From: Prorocentrum cordatum | Lineage: Eukaryota > Sar > Dinophyceae > Prorocentrales > Prorocentraceae | Assembly: GCA_963575745.1 (NCBI GenBank) | Contig: CAUYUJ010005631.1 | Span: 30,001 to 59,879 of the forward strand | Direction: 5' to 3' | DNA length: 29,879 nt | Shown here: piece by piece, positions 10,201-17,413 of the stretch | Layout: each line of letters begins with the position of its first letter | Position numbering within the stretch: the stretch's first letter is position 1 | Notes under the pieces: model-generated | The model's database searches: none | Told to the model about the DNA's origin: nothing | The model's input: only the letters and a program-made list of their open reading frames with translations | Position numbers and translations under genes: made by a program

Positions 10201-13200
10201 GCGGCGCAGGCGGCCCCCGCCAGCCCAGTCCAACACCCAGCGCAGCGCCGATCCGCTCCCCGAGCAGGGCGGACTCTGCGCGCGCTAACGCCCAGGCGAC
10301 CTCGCCACGCGACCGCCATACGGGCGGGCGCGTCCCGCGCAGCAGGTCCTGCAGTCGCCACAGCTCACGCAAGGCCCCTGGGAGCTCCACGAGCTCGCCG
10401 CCCCGCGAGACTCAGGCTGATCGCCAAGCCCCCGAGGCGGTGCCACGCTTTGGTGCCAGCGCCATCGAACCTGGCCAGGTGGACCTCTCTCCGACGCCGT
10501 CCACGGACCAGGAGCTGCCGCCGCCCACCCGCGTGGTCACCCCCATCGACGAGGCGCCGACCTTCGACCCGTTCAAGAACAAGTACCGCGTCAAGGACCT
10601 CGCGGCGGGTTTCGGCGGCGGCTCACCGCTCTCTCCACAGAGTCGTGGCGGCGCCCTCGCCACCTCAGCCGCAGCCGCGGCAGCGGCGGCCCCGCGTGGA
10701 GTCAGTCCTGTCCGCAACGCTTGCCTCACGGCAGCGGGCATGGACGAGGCCCAGCGCCAGGCCACTGACCGCGCTGCTCGAGCTGTTCCACCTGATGCTG
10801 CTCATCACGGTACTGACGGGGCGGGCGCGCCACTGCAGGACGGACCAGCGGTGTCGCGTGCGCAGTATATGCGCGCGCGTTGCGCCGCCGCCGCGTCGAG
10901 CTGCCGCCGATGGTCTGCTTTTGCTCTTGTGTTCGGCAGGACGGATCGAGGAGTCGCCTCCCTCTCCCTCTGCTGCCGTCTCACCTCTCCTCCCCTCGTC
11001 CCCCACGGTACAGGAGTGAGGAGGATTTTTCGATGCAGTTTTGCCGACGTTTATGAACCCCCCCTGGCGCAGTGTCGACCATGCCCCGCCTATACTTACG
11101 GCCTGACGGCGGCTTCAGCCCCGTTCAAGCCAATCTGCAGGGACGCCATGAGCGCCTACTGTGGCCAAGCCTCCTACCTGGATAAGGGCCAGGCGGCCCT
11201 CCACCGTGCGGGACGGGCCAACCCCAGCTCCACTGATGGAGACGGGCCAGGTCGCTCCATCCATCTCGTCAGCCTCAACATCACGAGTCTCCCAGCAAAT
11301 TGGCCAACTATCACCGCTCTAGGTGTCGACCACAACGCCGCAGTCATAGCACTGCAGGAGACCCGACATGCCAAGCCTACCAAACAAGCCATCGTTACCA
11401 ACGCTGCCAACCCACACCACGGGGGATATCATGCCAGTCTGGGACCTGACCTGGATCTGGCGCGAGCCCAGCGCAAAGCTGCCCACGGCGGCACAGACCA
11501 CACAGTCCAGGGCAACACTGGCGCATCGGGAGGGGTCGCCATCCTCTCCAAGGACGCCATCGTCGACTCCACCGTCGACGATACTGCGTCCTGTATCGCC
11601 ACACTCAAGGCCAAGAAAAGATGGCACGAGGCCTTCCTCCCGCTCTGCACCCAGCACCGCCGCAGGCGGCGAAGAAACAACCACGGGCCCGCTGGGATCT
11701 ACATAGCGAGCCTCTATGGGGTCGCTGGAGGAGACAGCACCGACTTGTTTCGGCTAGCCGACTGCGCCGCCGCGAGGGTCGGCACAGCCCCGTATTTCAT
11801 TTGCATGGACGCCAACACTAACATCGATGACAATCCTCACCTGCTGCACATGATGCAACACGGATGGTCTAACGTCGCTGAAGGCACACCTGACCACACC
11901 ATGCACACATATGGCAATATCCCTGACTGGGACCGTGTCACCAAGTGTCCCCGCACTTCGCGCATCGATTACATCATCGCCAACCAAGCGGCGCGATCCC
12001 TTGTCACCGACTTCTGCTATCTGCGTGACTTGCCAGCGAAGTCCCACGTTGGCCTACAGGTCACGCTCGACCTCAGCCGCCTCGACCATACGGCCCGACG
12101 CTTTCTTGCCCCCACGCCCTACCCTCTTAACGATGGAGCTCATGAGGACCACGAACTTCAGGCATTAGGGACCCTTATCGCAGGGCGATACCAGGACCGC
12201 ATGGTGCAGGCCGACACACGCGACGATGTGGAACGCATGTTCGCCCTGGCAAACGAGGCCAGCCATGAGTACCATCTCACTCGGCTGCGCGACCTGCCAC
12301 CTCCGCCGCCAGACCACCCAAAAAAGAAGGCCCCTACCATGCACGGGCTCACTCCCACGTTCGAGGAGCGACCCGCTGTCCCCCGCGCCTTTCCCACCTA
12401 CGGAGCTTCCACGATTCACATGAACCGCCTTCGCAAGCTCCATCGGCAACTTTGTGAGCTTCGCTTCATCGGACAGCACCACCATATCGACTGCCGTGCC
12501 ATCCCGCCTCACCTGGCGCAGCGCATCGACTGCACGTGGACCGCGGCCCGCCTTCTCTGCCACAAGCTGCGCCCCACGGTCCTCCTGGCCTTTCCTGAGG
12601 CCTGGAACCCCGACGAGCCAGCACCGCACGGAGAGCACCTGGACCGTCTGATCCAAAACCTTGACTCAGAGCTGGCGCGACGTGCAAACCGAGCCAAAGC
12701 TGAACGCATCAAGATTTGGGCTGAGGGTGTCCGCGAGCCAAGCGGGCGAAAGGCGGCCATATACGCACGGGCTGCTGACTGCTCGCCCACGGCGTACCTC
12801 CGCACGCCCACCACTCCCGACGATACGCAACTCCACTGCGACACCACCGCCTTCAACCCTGACCAAGTTTGCACGGACGACAGTGATGCTGACACCGACG
12901 CTGGCGGCTTCAGCCCCAGCGACGGTAGTTCGCTGGACACGGACAACGACGATGGCCACACTTGTGATCCACCACCTGCCCAGGTTCCCGACGCCCTTCC
13001 CGCCAACGCCATTGTGGCCAATACCAAAGACATGCTTAAGCTCATGGTCGACACCTGGGAGCCCATCTTGGGCAGGTACCGTGCTCGTGCTGGTCATGAT
13101 GCCGAAGCCATGCCGACGTGGGCAGACTTTTATGACGAGTACCGACAAGAGCTGCCTACGCCATCACCAGCAGTCCCTTTCCACCTCACCGACGACCAAC

Positions 13201-16200
13201 TCATCCACTTCATTCGCAACCGTCCACCGTGCCGCGCGGGGGGACTCGACGGCTGGACAACTAAGGAGGCCAAGGAGTTACCCGACGACATCCTTCGCCT
13301 CTTCGCCAGCGTCTTACGTGCTATGCAACGCACTGGCAACATCCCAGAACCCCTCCTTCACGTGCCAAACCCGTGCCTCAGAAAAGGCCGAGGGGAACTT
13401 CCGACGGACCAACGACTCCTCTCGGTTCTCTCCGTTTGGATGTACGCGTGGGAAGCGCCAGCCTACCGTAGCCTCACGGACTGGCGGAAAGGATGGGCCC
13501 ACGCCACGAGTTTCGGCGCGGTTCCCAAAGCTACCATTGGGGATGTCAGCACCTCTCTCGCCCTGCGCATCGAGCACGCCAGGGCTTTGCTCCTCCCCTT
13601 AGCTGGAGCTGCCCTAGACCGACAGAAGTGCTTCGATTACCTCATCACGGACATCTGCCTTAACCTTGCACTCCACGCGGGGTGCCCTCAAGACATCGTT
13701 ACTGTCCGCCGAAACTTCTACAACCACCACAAACGCTACATCCGCATGAACGGAGCGTACTCTAAGGACTTGGCCAGGACTAACGGTCACCTCCAGGGAA
13801 GTTCGTGGTCCCTGGACGACATCAAGCTGCTCATGTGCGTGTGGACTAAGAGGCAGCATCGATACGTCCCTCGATCGCTCAGCACTACCTTTGTTGACGA
13901 CAGCAACTCCACCACCCACACCGCGTCTGAGCTGCAGAAATCTCTTGACGAAACCGCCAAGTTTGATCGATTCTCAGGTCAACGCATTCACCCTGGTAAA
14001 GTGGCAGGGTGGGCGCTCACCGACGAACTTCACGCCGCCGTCACCCAGCTCACTCTGGCGGAGCGGCCCCTACGTGTGGTCGATTCCTTCAAGCTCGTCG
14101 GGAGTTACATCAACGCCGAGGCAGCGCCGGCTCCAGCCGCGCTTAACCTCATCAAGGCGCGGCACGCCCGTTCCCTTGCGGCCAGTGTCTGCACCACGGG
14201 CACCGACATTCAAGCACCATCGGGCCCTGCCAAAACTGCCTACAACCACGCCCTCAAGGCGGCTATCCGCCCCAAGGGGAACAAGTGGGTCGAGTTCTGG
14301 ACTCTCATGGCCGTGTGCGTCCCAGGACACGCCCTGGAGATCGACGCCATCACGCAGCGTGAAGCATTCCTGTGCCTGCGGCGACAGGTTAACCGCGACG
14401 TTACACTCTGCGGGTTCGCCAGAGACCTTCAACACCACGTCCAGACCCTGTGTGGTGGAGGACCCGTCGGACGACTCGTCCAGTCGCTCCAGCAGCTCCG
14501 ATGGACCTGGCCCACATTTGGCATCATGTACGACGACTGGGGCTGCCAGATCAGCTGGCTGAATTTACCCCAAAACGCTTTCCTTCACATGCTGCGGGCC
14601 TCACAACGCAGAGCCTTCCTGCGGAGGATCAAGCCACGGCGACACGACCTTGGATACCTTGCCTCTGTCAAACAAGGCCTCGACCTCTTCGCCAGCACGT
14701 GGCTCGCCCGAACCAAAGGAGCAGCCAAATGCACGGCCTGGCAGCTGGCGCTCCTCCTGAACTACCTGTCGGGCGGAGACCACACCCAACAGCGACGATC
14801 CCGATCAAACACGTCAGCCGACCCCAGCCCCATCTGCCGATACTGCGACGAGGAAGAGGAAACTCAGGAGCACACTGTTCGTGACTGCAAGTGCTGGGCC
14901 CGAGAAAGACTCCCTCTCACCATCCTCATCAGTGACGACCAGTGGGCCCGTCTCCCGCCGCACACAAGACACTGCGGGCTCTTCGACGAAGACCCAGCCC
15001 TCCTTGACCTGCAGGCTGACCTCGCGAGGGACCCGCTGCCGCAGCCCATACCGCGGCCCCCCCCTGAGGGAGATCCTGCGGCTTCAGCCCAGGACACCTA
15101 CACCACCTACCTCGACCACGACACTGGTTGGACATGGGTCTACGCTGCCACAGACGGTGCATGTACCAACCAAGCCATCCCTTTGCTAGCACGAGCGGGT
15201 TACGGCGTCTACTACGGCATCGACCATCGCATGAACTACAGTGCACGCGTCCACGGCCTAACGCAGAACGCCCAGGTGGCGGAGACCCTCGCCATCGTCC
15301 ACCTTACGGCATGTGCCGAACGACCCGTGCACGTTTTCGTCGACAACCAGGCAGTGGTCGATGGGTTCCAAAGCATCATCGACGGACATCCAGCGCCGCA
15401 GGGCACGCATGTGGACCTCTGGGAAAAGATCCACCGATGTGTTATGGCCAAGCCAAACATGTTCCGCGTCGAAAAAATCGCCAGCCACCTGGGAGACATG
15501 GGCATCGACCTCGGGCTCATCGGGCCCATTGCGGAGGAGTTCAATCGTCAGGCTGACGCCATCGCCACAACGGCGGCACGCACTCACAACCTTCCAGACG
15601 ACATTGTCGAAGCTGCCAAAACACGACATCGCCAAGCGACCGTGCTTCACGGGGTCGCTGTCGCCATCTACGAGCGCAGACACCGCACACTCCCGCTCCC
15701 ACACCGCAGGGCTGGGTTTACAGCTGCGGAACTCAACAAAATGGAACCAAACCCCCTGCTGTCGGACCAGGCACCACCCGCGGCTGGACCAGACATCCCA
15801 CAGAACCCGGACGAGCTCTGGGCCGAGGCCCAACGGGCGATATTCGACGAACAGGAGGACGACCCGTTCGGCTTCGGCGGGGGACTTGACTTCCTAGGCG
15901 ACGGGCCAGCCAGCGCCAACCTTGCCCCGTCGGGCATCCGCACGACGCCCTCGACTCCGCCACCGAGAGCGGCACCGCACCCACATGACGACGCCGCTCA
16001 CCTCCAAGACGCTGACGAACAGGAGGACGACCCGTTCAGCTTCGGTGGGGGATTGGACGTCTTGGACGACGGCCCAGCCAGCGACAACCCTGCCCCGTCG
16101 GGCAACCTCTCGACGCCTACCGCGACTCCGTCTCCGAGAGCGACATCGCTCCCATATGATGATATCGGTCACCGCCAAGACGCCGACGACGACCTGGGTG

Positions 16201-16901
16201 ACCCCCGCGGACTGAGTGGCATAGACGACGCACCGCCGACACCCCACGCTGCCGACCATGCCGCCCTATCGAGACGCCACCCTACTACGCGGCTGACCTC
16301 AGAGCCCTCGCACGGCATCATGATTGGTCCCACCGCGCAAACCACTCCGCCCCCCCACCAGCGGCAGCCCGCGGGGGCGGCTTCAGCCCCCCCGCAGGGC
16401 ACTGAACCAGGCAGGCCCTCGCACCCCGTCCACGCTTCCATCGTTGCTGAGCGAGAGGATGCGGCTTTTCCGACCTCTCGGGGCGTGGCCCTAGCGGCTC
16501 CAGCCCTGGGGCCGCGTGCTCCCCTCCAGTCACCTTTCAAGGGTGACGGACGTCAGCATACGGGGTGCCGTACTACGCTAGTCCACCACCTGGCCAGGCG
16601 TACCGAGGACCTCGCCCCTGTCACGAGGCCCGCGGCCGCTGGCACTGAGCAGCCACCCCTCACCGACCGCGAAACCGAGCTGTCCCAGGCTATGGCCGCT
16701 CTCCAGCAGAGGTGTGCTGCTCTCGCCGCGGACCTCGCCGCCGCTCAAGCCCGTCAAGGCCCTCTACTCCAGCGCCTCCACAGCGCCGGGCGAGCCTTCG
16801 CCGAGCTGCTTACGCCCTCGCCCGATGGTGCCGTGCCGTCACTCACCATCCAAGCTATGCTGTCATCGTTCCGCGGCGCTCCACCTGGTGCCCCGCGCTA
16901 A
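4206..16901 (+). CDS. LINE ORF2 polyprotein: novel N-terminal half, APE endonuclease, RT, RNase H (about 4,231 aa)
   Basis: The frame opens after a TAG at 4152; the first ATG is 4206 (a GTG at 4179 lies upstream). By nucleotide position the order is: 14-aa DISNI tandem repeat (5163-5248); membrane-like segment (about 5710-5763); hydrophobic amphipathic part (about 5900-6110); ADP-ribosyltransferase-like module (about 7005-7330); Cys-rich module (about 8475-8700); long Pro/Ser/Ala-rich linker (about 9500-11000); APE-type endonuclease (about 11257-12075; SLNITSL, QETRH, MDANTN, RIDYI, KSHVG); reverse transcriptase (about 13040-14060; LDRQKCFDYL, GHLQGSSWSL, FVDD); CCHC knuckle (14835-14889); RNase H (about 15124-15590; TDGA, VAETLAI, VDNQAV, NRQADA); 56-aa duplication; and a C-terminal coiled coil (about 16665-16800). 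It copies element RNA into nicked target DNA. The RT and RNase H catalytic residues are present; the endonuclease SDH box reads KSH. Thirteen hairpin-family members lie within the frame. Confidence 0.9.
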   Translation: MTTASTSTYDHCTILDPIVNGTAAAGPCGKGPLGAIASVCTPSSTTTHASQSTLSVASTVVQHTLDGAADQGHAHSGGFSPAVVPRYSPTGLITPLCARGEPEEEPAFWHLMMIRARLIPCAAAWAPGEDHQDVFWAWLEDCVPYILATLHLPQYDHFFQEDSEEKNDALRQRTAIDMCEDIWHRAGPDRQRTNRNLTRIQGSREYSTRYFGLLLEYQGARAQLVGPEAFTAPLPSYLSRAHALLPRGLPPPDQDALAYLADAILHHPTDMQPLVEAELAAAPMEPLNPPPPAGLAQHATGEQAADDPISWLLQHIAASDISNIPQDSFHASDDISNISLGSFHASDDSQDDMETQDRDGMTPPGDTAQHDRDSEPHSGHTPSHSSPPNDSAQTDPCAQLNDAEGATVADATSHATASPAQASPRSGGFSPAAALAGPGHLQTAGGSTTPRTPVCRVNGTDSNLSFIDHWQADIDNDPIDDANPDASGTYDAQHSAAASRHCGCLICLFVATYAIVIAMPYKDQIDGYLPTPSRDPSYRQRRRRQAAAPGPLVPTTPRRTTAYNVTSALWGTLMWASAKLRDIVSGGASAVGVGLGGALKWASGKLGAIATGGVVCGLLLVGAKLLAQGAVGHVGARICARALDSSTAQWCLRCCQPIRRPRDEATYTMPRTLAEEHEDQHVHSLRHPLLQEHYAAAVAAAVADVTTATTAAIVEVTAAVSRASSVTPRSTSPSLRCGSKSGAVYGNPPTHEDATAHASDAEAREPRERTRDRPWSIFRHADARGSSSDTDTQPPRRRARYASPARPQAPSGPGTPHLALKPPTRNLRNTIQRDPAVPVPPTSILNALYQNGFALGNSGVSTEDIKDALRLHDHPRFTHDLTLQALGPWTDIMQRPPNRLTWVLEDSGGNSGETIFPYPTWDLRKPTTDAPTVFWHGTRGDLAARLAASGGHLLPGPRRETKGRTGTNVGRTYVSVHPSLAAWYAVPPHPPYSLEDDTLAWGPIALWMCEAAQPPSGENWHNFVKGEAHGARLIYPRVLGLLIRMDWCAPTEAASRCRALPQVFGMGDCAHALHIAGYDHPDLREAAEAHDQEASTRRRLGIAAAWPPPQALYSPEAARAWAKQHYDTEAATRADPNQPRPRVSLRKLQLDPQPLIDLVYTGLQAVPVRGHPEARESRPSGSSPGAEPGPPRTYQSGAALAHSPDRSSTTPGDDNRRMPSLIRAATALARGHARPRRSASRASRQSGENSTSDYSDIETWEHTVTEVEPTAYHVLAFHVRDVRARVNAPGIEVWLDPGGHHDGAYLPWGTTVMGHRVIDPEVVGRDGWVILHHDHGDTTTKLWAPTQVHVKADDTWRTVMVPADMGPQWIERHADDARLPAEVVRTTGQSWFADVWPLWDRPRPHPDDPGTNEQALPPLPGRWSCLQCRFQCCQYCAARRNTQLGTSGQPTCPDCALSGLRAPMDWSTDYSCNSWTCAFSTDNRDSDTCCLSSRCPHPPSPHSLLDVRATGMPPHILARQFGNAPAHHDLKEPPRAPSGPGGEPPQPGQAGYQGQWYLPPRPRRVPRQGLPDGTRRPPGFTGTGMPEDPSPDQPLWREGYVLFGPHQALKEDFTFNKTVRRPYSLTITNMHRDRVTVRTVCECIAERIHTTRTRWRDVVLYWDAEGGPGPQALDYDMRLCDAMVSRATTEAELNHDRSNRGSFCLYGPAHQRAVNITALPEPQNIDYMEHVRRYSPVGETYPDHAFEHVYQGWRRPVVPTVLPDTRPLSRADQQRYQQHQQRIQQRDQRDAGQPSTPRNRSPARVPTGGNTVYGGGAAYHRGPIGARPAAVGAAASSYGHAPHARVHPAAIGHSRALVQSPPRATSPVPGSTRAWGHYPGRHDSTPSNQPAVLTPAASAQGAAPSRGRTGRPEGWRDANVRAWQPRQHTPPPNVAASLRPAQAKPAPPVRERQPLVPLVLTYTQAHHSASPRHSDGSAHHISPRSDAVDPNQAAASAAGGAGGPRQPSPTPSAAPIRSPSRADSARANAQATSPRDRHTGGRVPRSRSCSRHSSRKAPGSSTSSPPRETQADRQAPEAVPRFGASAIEPGQVDLSPTPSTDQELPPPTRVVTPIDEAPTFDPFKNKYRVKDLAAGFGGGSPLSPQSRGGALATSAAAAAAAAPRGVSPVRNACLTAAGMDEAQRQATDRAARAVPPDAAHHGTDGAGAPLQDGPAVSRAQYMRARCAAAASSCRRWSAFALVFGRTDRGVASLSLCCRLTSPPLVPHGTGVRRIFRCSFADVYEPPLAQCRPCPAYTYGLTAASAPFKPICRDAMSAYCGQASYLDKGQAALHRAGRANPSSTDGDGPGRSIHLVSLNITSLPANWPTITALGVDHNAAVIALQETRHAKPTKQAIVTNAANPHHGGYHASLGPDLDLARAQRKAAHGGTDHTVQGNTGASGGVAILSKDAIVDSTVDDTASCIATLKAKKRWHEAFLPLCTQHRRRRRRNNHGPAGIYIASLYGVAGGDSTDLFRLADCAAARVGTAPYFICMDANTNIDDNPHLLHMMQHGWSNVAEGTPDHTMHTYGNIPDWDRVTKCPRTSRIDYIIANQAARSLVTDFCYLRDLPAKSHVGLQVTLDLSRLDHTARRFLAPTPYPLNDGAHEDHELQALGTLIAGRYQDRMVQADTRDDVERMFALANEASHEYHLTRLRDLPPPPPDHPKKKAPTMHGLTPTFEERPAVPRAFPTYGASTIHMNRLRKLHRQLCELRFIGQHHHIDCRAIPPHLAQRIDCTWTAARLLCHKLRPTVLLAFPEAWNPDEPAPHGEHLDRLIQNLDSELARRANRAKAERIKIWAEGVREPSGRKAAIYARAADCSPTAYLRTPTTPDDTQLHCDTTAFNPDQVCTDDSDADTDAGGFSPSDGSSLDTDNDDGHTCDPPPAQVPDALPANAIVANTKDMLKLMVDTWEPILGRYRARAGHDAEAMPTWADFYDEYRQELPTPSPAVPFHLTDDQLIHFIRNRPPCRAGGLDGWTTKEAKELPDDILRLFASVLRAMQRTGNIPEPLLHVPNPCLRKGRGELPTDQRLLSVLSVWMYAWEAPAYRSLTDWRKGWAHATSFGAVPKATIGDVSTSLALRIEHARALLLPLAGAALDRQKCFDYLITDICLNLALHAGCPQDIVTVRRNFYNHHKRYIRMNGAYSKDLARTNGHLQGSSWSLDDIKLLMCVWTKRQHRYVPRSLSTTFVDDSNSTTHTASELQKSLDETAKFDRFSGQRIHPGKVAGWALTDELHAAVTQLTLAERPLRVVDSFKLVGSYINAEAAPAPAALNLIKARHARSLAASVCTTGTDIQAPSGPAKTAYNHALKAAIRPKGNKWVEFWTLMAVCVPGHALEIDAITQREAFLCLRRQVNRDVTLCGFARDLQHHVQTLCGGGPVGRLVQSLQQLRWTWPTFGIMYDDWGCQISWLNLPQNAFLHMLRASQRRAFLRRIKPRRHDLGYLASVKQGLDLFASTWLARTKGAAKCTAWQLALLLNYLSGGDHTQQRRSRSNTSADPSPICRYCDEEEETQEHTVRDCKCWARERLPLTILISDDQWARLPPHTRHCGLFDEDPALLDLQADLARDPLPQPIPRPPPEGDPAASAQDTYTTYLDHDTGWTWVYAATDGACTNQAIPLLARAGYGVYYGIDHRMNYSARVHGLTQNAQVAETLAIVHLTACAERPVHVFVDNQAVVDGFQSIIDGHPAPQGTHVDLWEKIHRCVMAKPNMFRVEKIASHLGDMGIDLGLIGPIAEEFNRQADAIATTAARTHNLPDDIVEAAKTRHRQATVLHGVAVAIYERRHRTLPLPHRRAGFTAAELNKMEPNPLLSDQAPPAAGPDIPQNPDELWAEAQRAIFDEQEDDPFGFGGGLDFLGDGPASANLAPSGIRTTPSTPPPRAAPHPHDDAAHLQDADEQEDDPFSFGGGLDVLDDGPASDNPAPSGNLSTPTATPSPRATSLPYDDIGHRQDADDDLGDPRGLSGIDDAPPTPHAADHAALSRRHPTTRLTSEPSHGIMIGPTAQTTPPPHQRQPAGAASAPPQGTEPGRPSHPVHASIVAEREDAAFPTSRGVALAAPALGPRAPLQSPFKGDGRQHTGCRTTLVHHLARRTEDLAPVTRPAAAGTEQPPLTDRETELSQAMAALQQRCAALAADLAAAQARQGPLLQRLHSAGRAFAELLTPSPDGAVPSLTIQAMLSSFRGAPPGAPR
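4429..4453 (+). other. UYCA hairpin 4
   Basis: Outer stem ACAGTGG/CCGCTGT (7 bp, one G.U), bulged C4436, inner GGC/GCC, loop TTCA; encodes GFSP. It is only 269 bp from hairpin 3, one of two short gaps in the series. Confidence 0.85.
5163..5248 (+). repeat. 42-bp in-frame tandem repeat in ORF2
   Basis: Two copies with a 42-bp period start at 5163 and 5205. They encode the 14-residue repeat DISNI-(4 residues)-SFHAS-D, then decay. The region is acidic and Ser-rich and probably a disordered linker. Confidence 0.8.
5479..5503 (+). other. UYCA hairpin 5
   Basis: Outer stem GCAGTGG/CCGCTGC (7 bp, one G.U), bulged C5486, inner GGC/GCC, loop TTCA; encodes GFSP. Compared with hairpin 4 the outermost pair has switched from A-T to G-C, a compensated change. 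Confidence 0.85.
6626..6646 (+). other. UYCA hairpin 6
   Basis: Outer stem CCAGG/CCTGG (5 bp), bulged C6631, inner GCC/GGC, loop TTCA. The inner stem is flipped relative to most copies yet still paired. It is read in the Ala-Pro-Ser-Gly phase. Confidence 0.85.
7738..7762 (+). other. UYCA hairpin 7
   Basis: Outer stem GCCCCAG/CTGGGGC (7 bp), bulged C7745, inner GGC/GCC, loop TCCA; encodes Gly-Ser-Ser-Pro. Confidence 0.85.
8802..8832 (+). other. UYCA hairpin 8
   Basis: Outer stem of seven C-G pairs plus G-C, an A/C mismatch and G-C next to the bulge. Bulged C8812, inner GCC/GGC, loop TTCA. The long C/G runs make slippage likely, yet both arms have the same length. Confidence 0.85.
9886..9908 (+). 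other. UYCA hairpin 9
   Basis: Outer stem CCCCTG/CAGGGG (6 bp), bulged C9892, inner GGC/GCC, loop TTCA; read as Ala-Ala-Ser-Ala. Confidence 0.85.
11105..11125 (+). other. UYCA hairpin 10
   Basis: Outer stem GACGG/CCGTT (5 bp, outermost G.U), bulged C11110, inner GGC/GCC, loop TTCA; read as Ala-Ala-Ser-Ala, just upstream of the endonuclease domain. Confidence 0.75.
12895..12925 (+). other. UYCA hairpin 11
   Basis: Outer stem CGCTGG/CCAGCG (6 bp), then an A/A mismatch and three further pairs (CCG/CGG). Bulged C12905, inner GGC/GCC, loop TTCA; encodes GFSP in the endonuclease-RT linker. Confidence 0.88.
14123..14143 (+). other. UYCA hairpin 12 (3' part of the RT region)
   Basis: Outer stem AGCGC/GCGCT (5 bp), bulged C14128, inner GGC/GCC, loop TCCA. 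The pair next to the bulge is C-G rather than G-C. Read as Pro-Ala-Pro-Ala. Confidence 0.8.
15074..15094 (+). other. UYCA hairpin 13
   Basis: Outer stem TCCTG/CAGGA (5 bp), bulged C15079, inner GGC/GCC, loop TTCA; lies just before the RNase H domain. Confidence 0.82.
15846..16190 (+). repeat. 168-bp in-frame duplication near the ORF2 C-terminus
   Basis: Copies start at 15846 and 16014 (period 168 bp, 56 codons). Each begins DEQEDDPF, then FGGGLD, a DDGPAS-like stretch, a Pro/Ser segment and a DA-rich end. The module is acidic and probably disordered, between RNase H and the coiled coil. Confidence 0.88.
16371..16395 (+). other. UYCA hairpin 14
   Basis: Outer stem GCGGGGG/CCCCCGC (7 bp), bulged C16378, inner GGC/GCC, loop TTCA; read as Ala-Ala-Ser-Ala. 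Confidence 0.85.
16484..16516 (+). other. UYCA hairpin 15 (longest)
   Basis: Outer stem of 11 pairs with two G.U (5' arm 16484-16494, 3' arm 16506-16516), bulged C16495, inner GGC/GCC, loop TCCA. It starts 113 bp after hairpin 14 and is the last copy in the element. Confidence 0.87.
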
Positions 16902-17039
16902 TCTCCTCCTTTCTGCCTGCCCGTGAGTACGCGTGGCTCCGCGTCCACGGTGTCAGGGCGTGGGGGCGGGGGGTGCCCCGTCACTGCGCGCCGCTTTGCG
17001 GCCAAGCGCCCAACTGGCGGTCTGCCAAGCCGCCTAGCC

Positions 17040-17053
17040 ACGTGTCAGCACGT
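17040..17053 (+). other. 3' UTR stem-loop A
   Basis: ACGTG pairs with CACGT around the loop TCAG (5 bp). It has no bulged C, so it is not a member of the UYCA family. Confidence 0.4.
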
Positions 17054-17242
17054 CGCCTTTCTTGTTGGGGCCTCTTTCTTCACGCGGTCTGACAGGTGAG
17101 ATCTTCACCGTCTGTCCGCCGTCTGTTGCGTCTGTCGCACTGCGCCGGGGGAGGGTTTTTTTGTTGCCCGCCCTCGTATCTAAAGGCTGCACCGCCGCAA
17201 ATAGTGTTTAGCGAGTTGTCGCACCGCAGTGCGCCTCGCGGA

Positions 17243-17256
17243 CGGACCCTGGTCCG
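17243..17256 (+). other. 3'-terminal stem-loop of the LINE
   Basis: CGGAC pairs with GTCCG around the loop CCTG (5 bp), ending 12 nt before the CT tract. In some LINEs a 3'-terminal stem-loop is what the reverse transcriptase recognises; this is a positional candidate only. Confidence 0.45.
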
Positions 17257-17266
17257 CCTACTTGTC

Positions 17267-17413
<147 letters not shown>

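Noticed and set aside
12155-12170. CTTCAGG site in the large 11.1-12.9 kb gap as a missing hairpin
   Set aside because: The inner stem would need an A/C pair and the outer arms do not pair.
2971-12920. GGFSP as a conserved protein motif in ORF1 and ORF2
   Set aside because: It appears only when the hairpin core falls in one codon phase; in other phases the same DNA gives AASA, APSG or RLQT. The DNA/RNA structure is what is kept.
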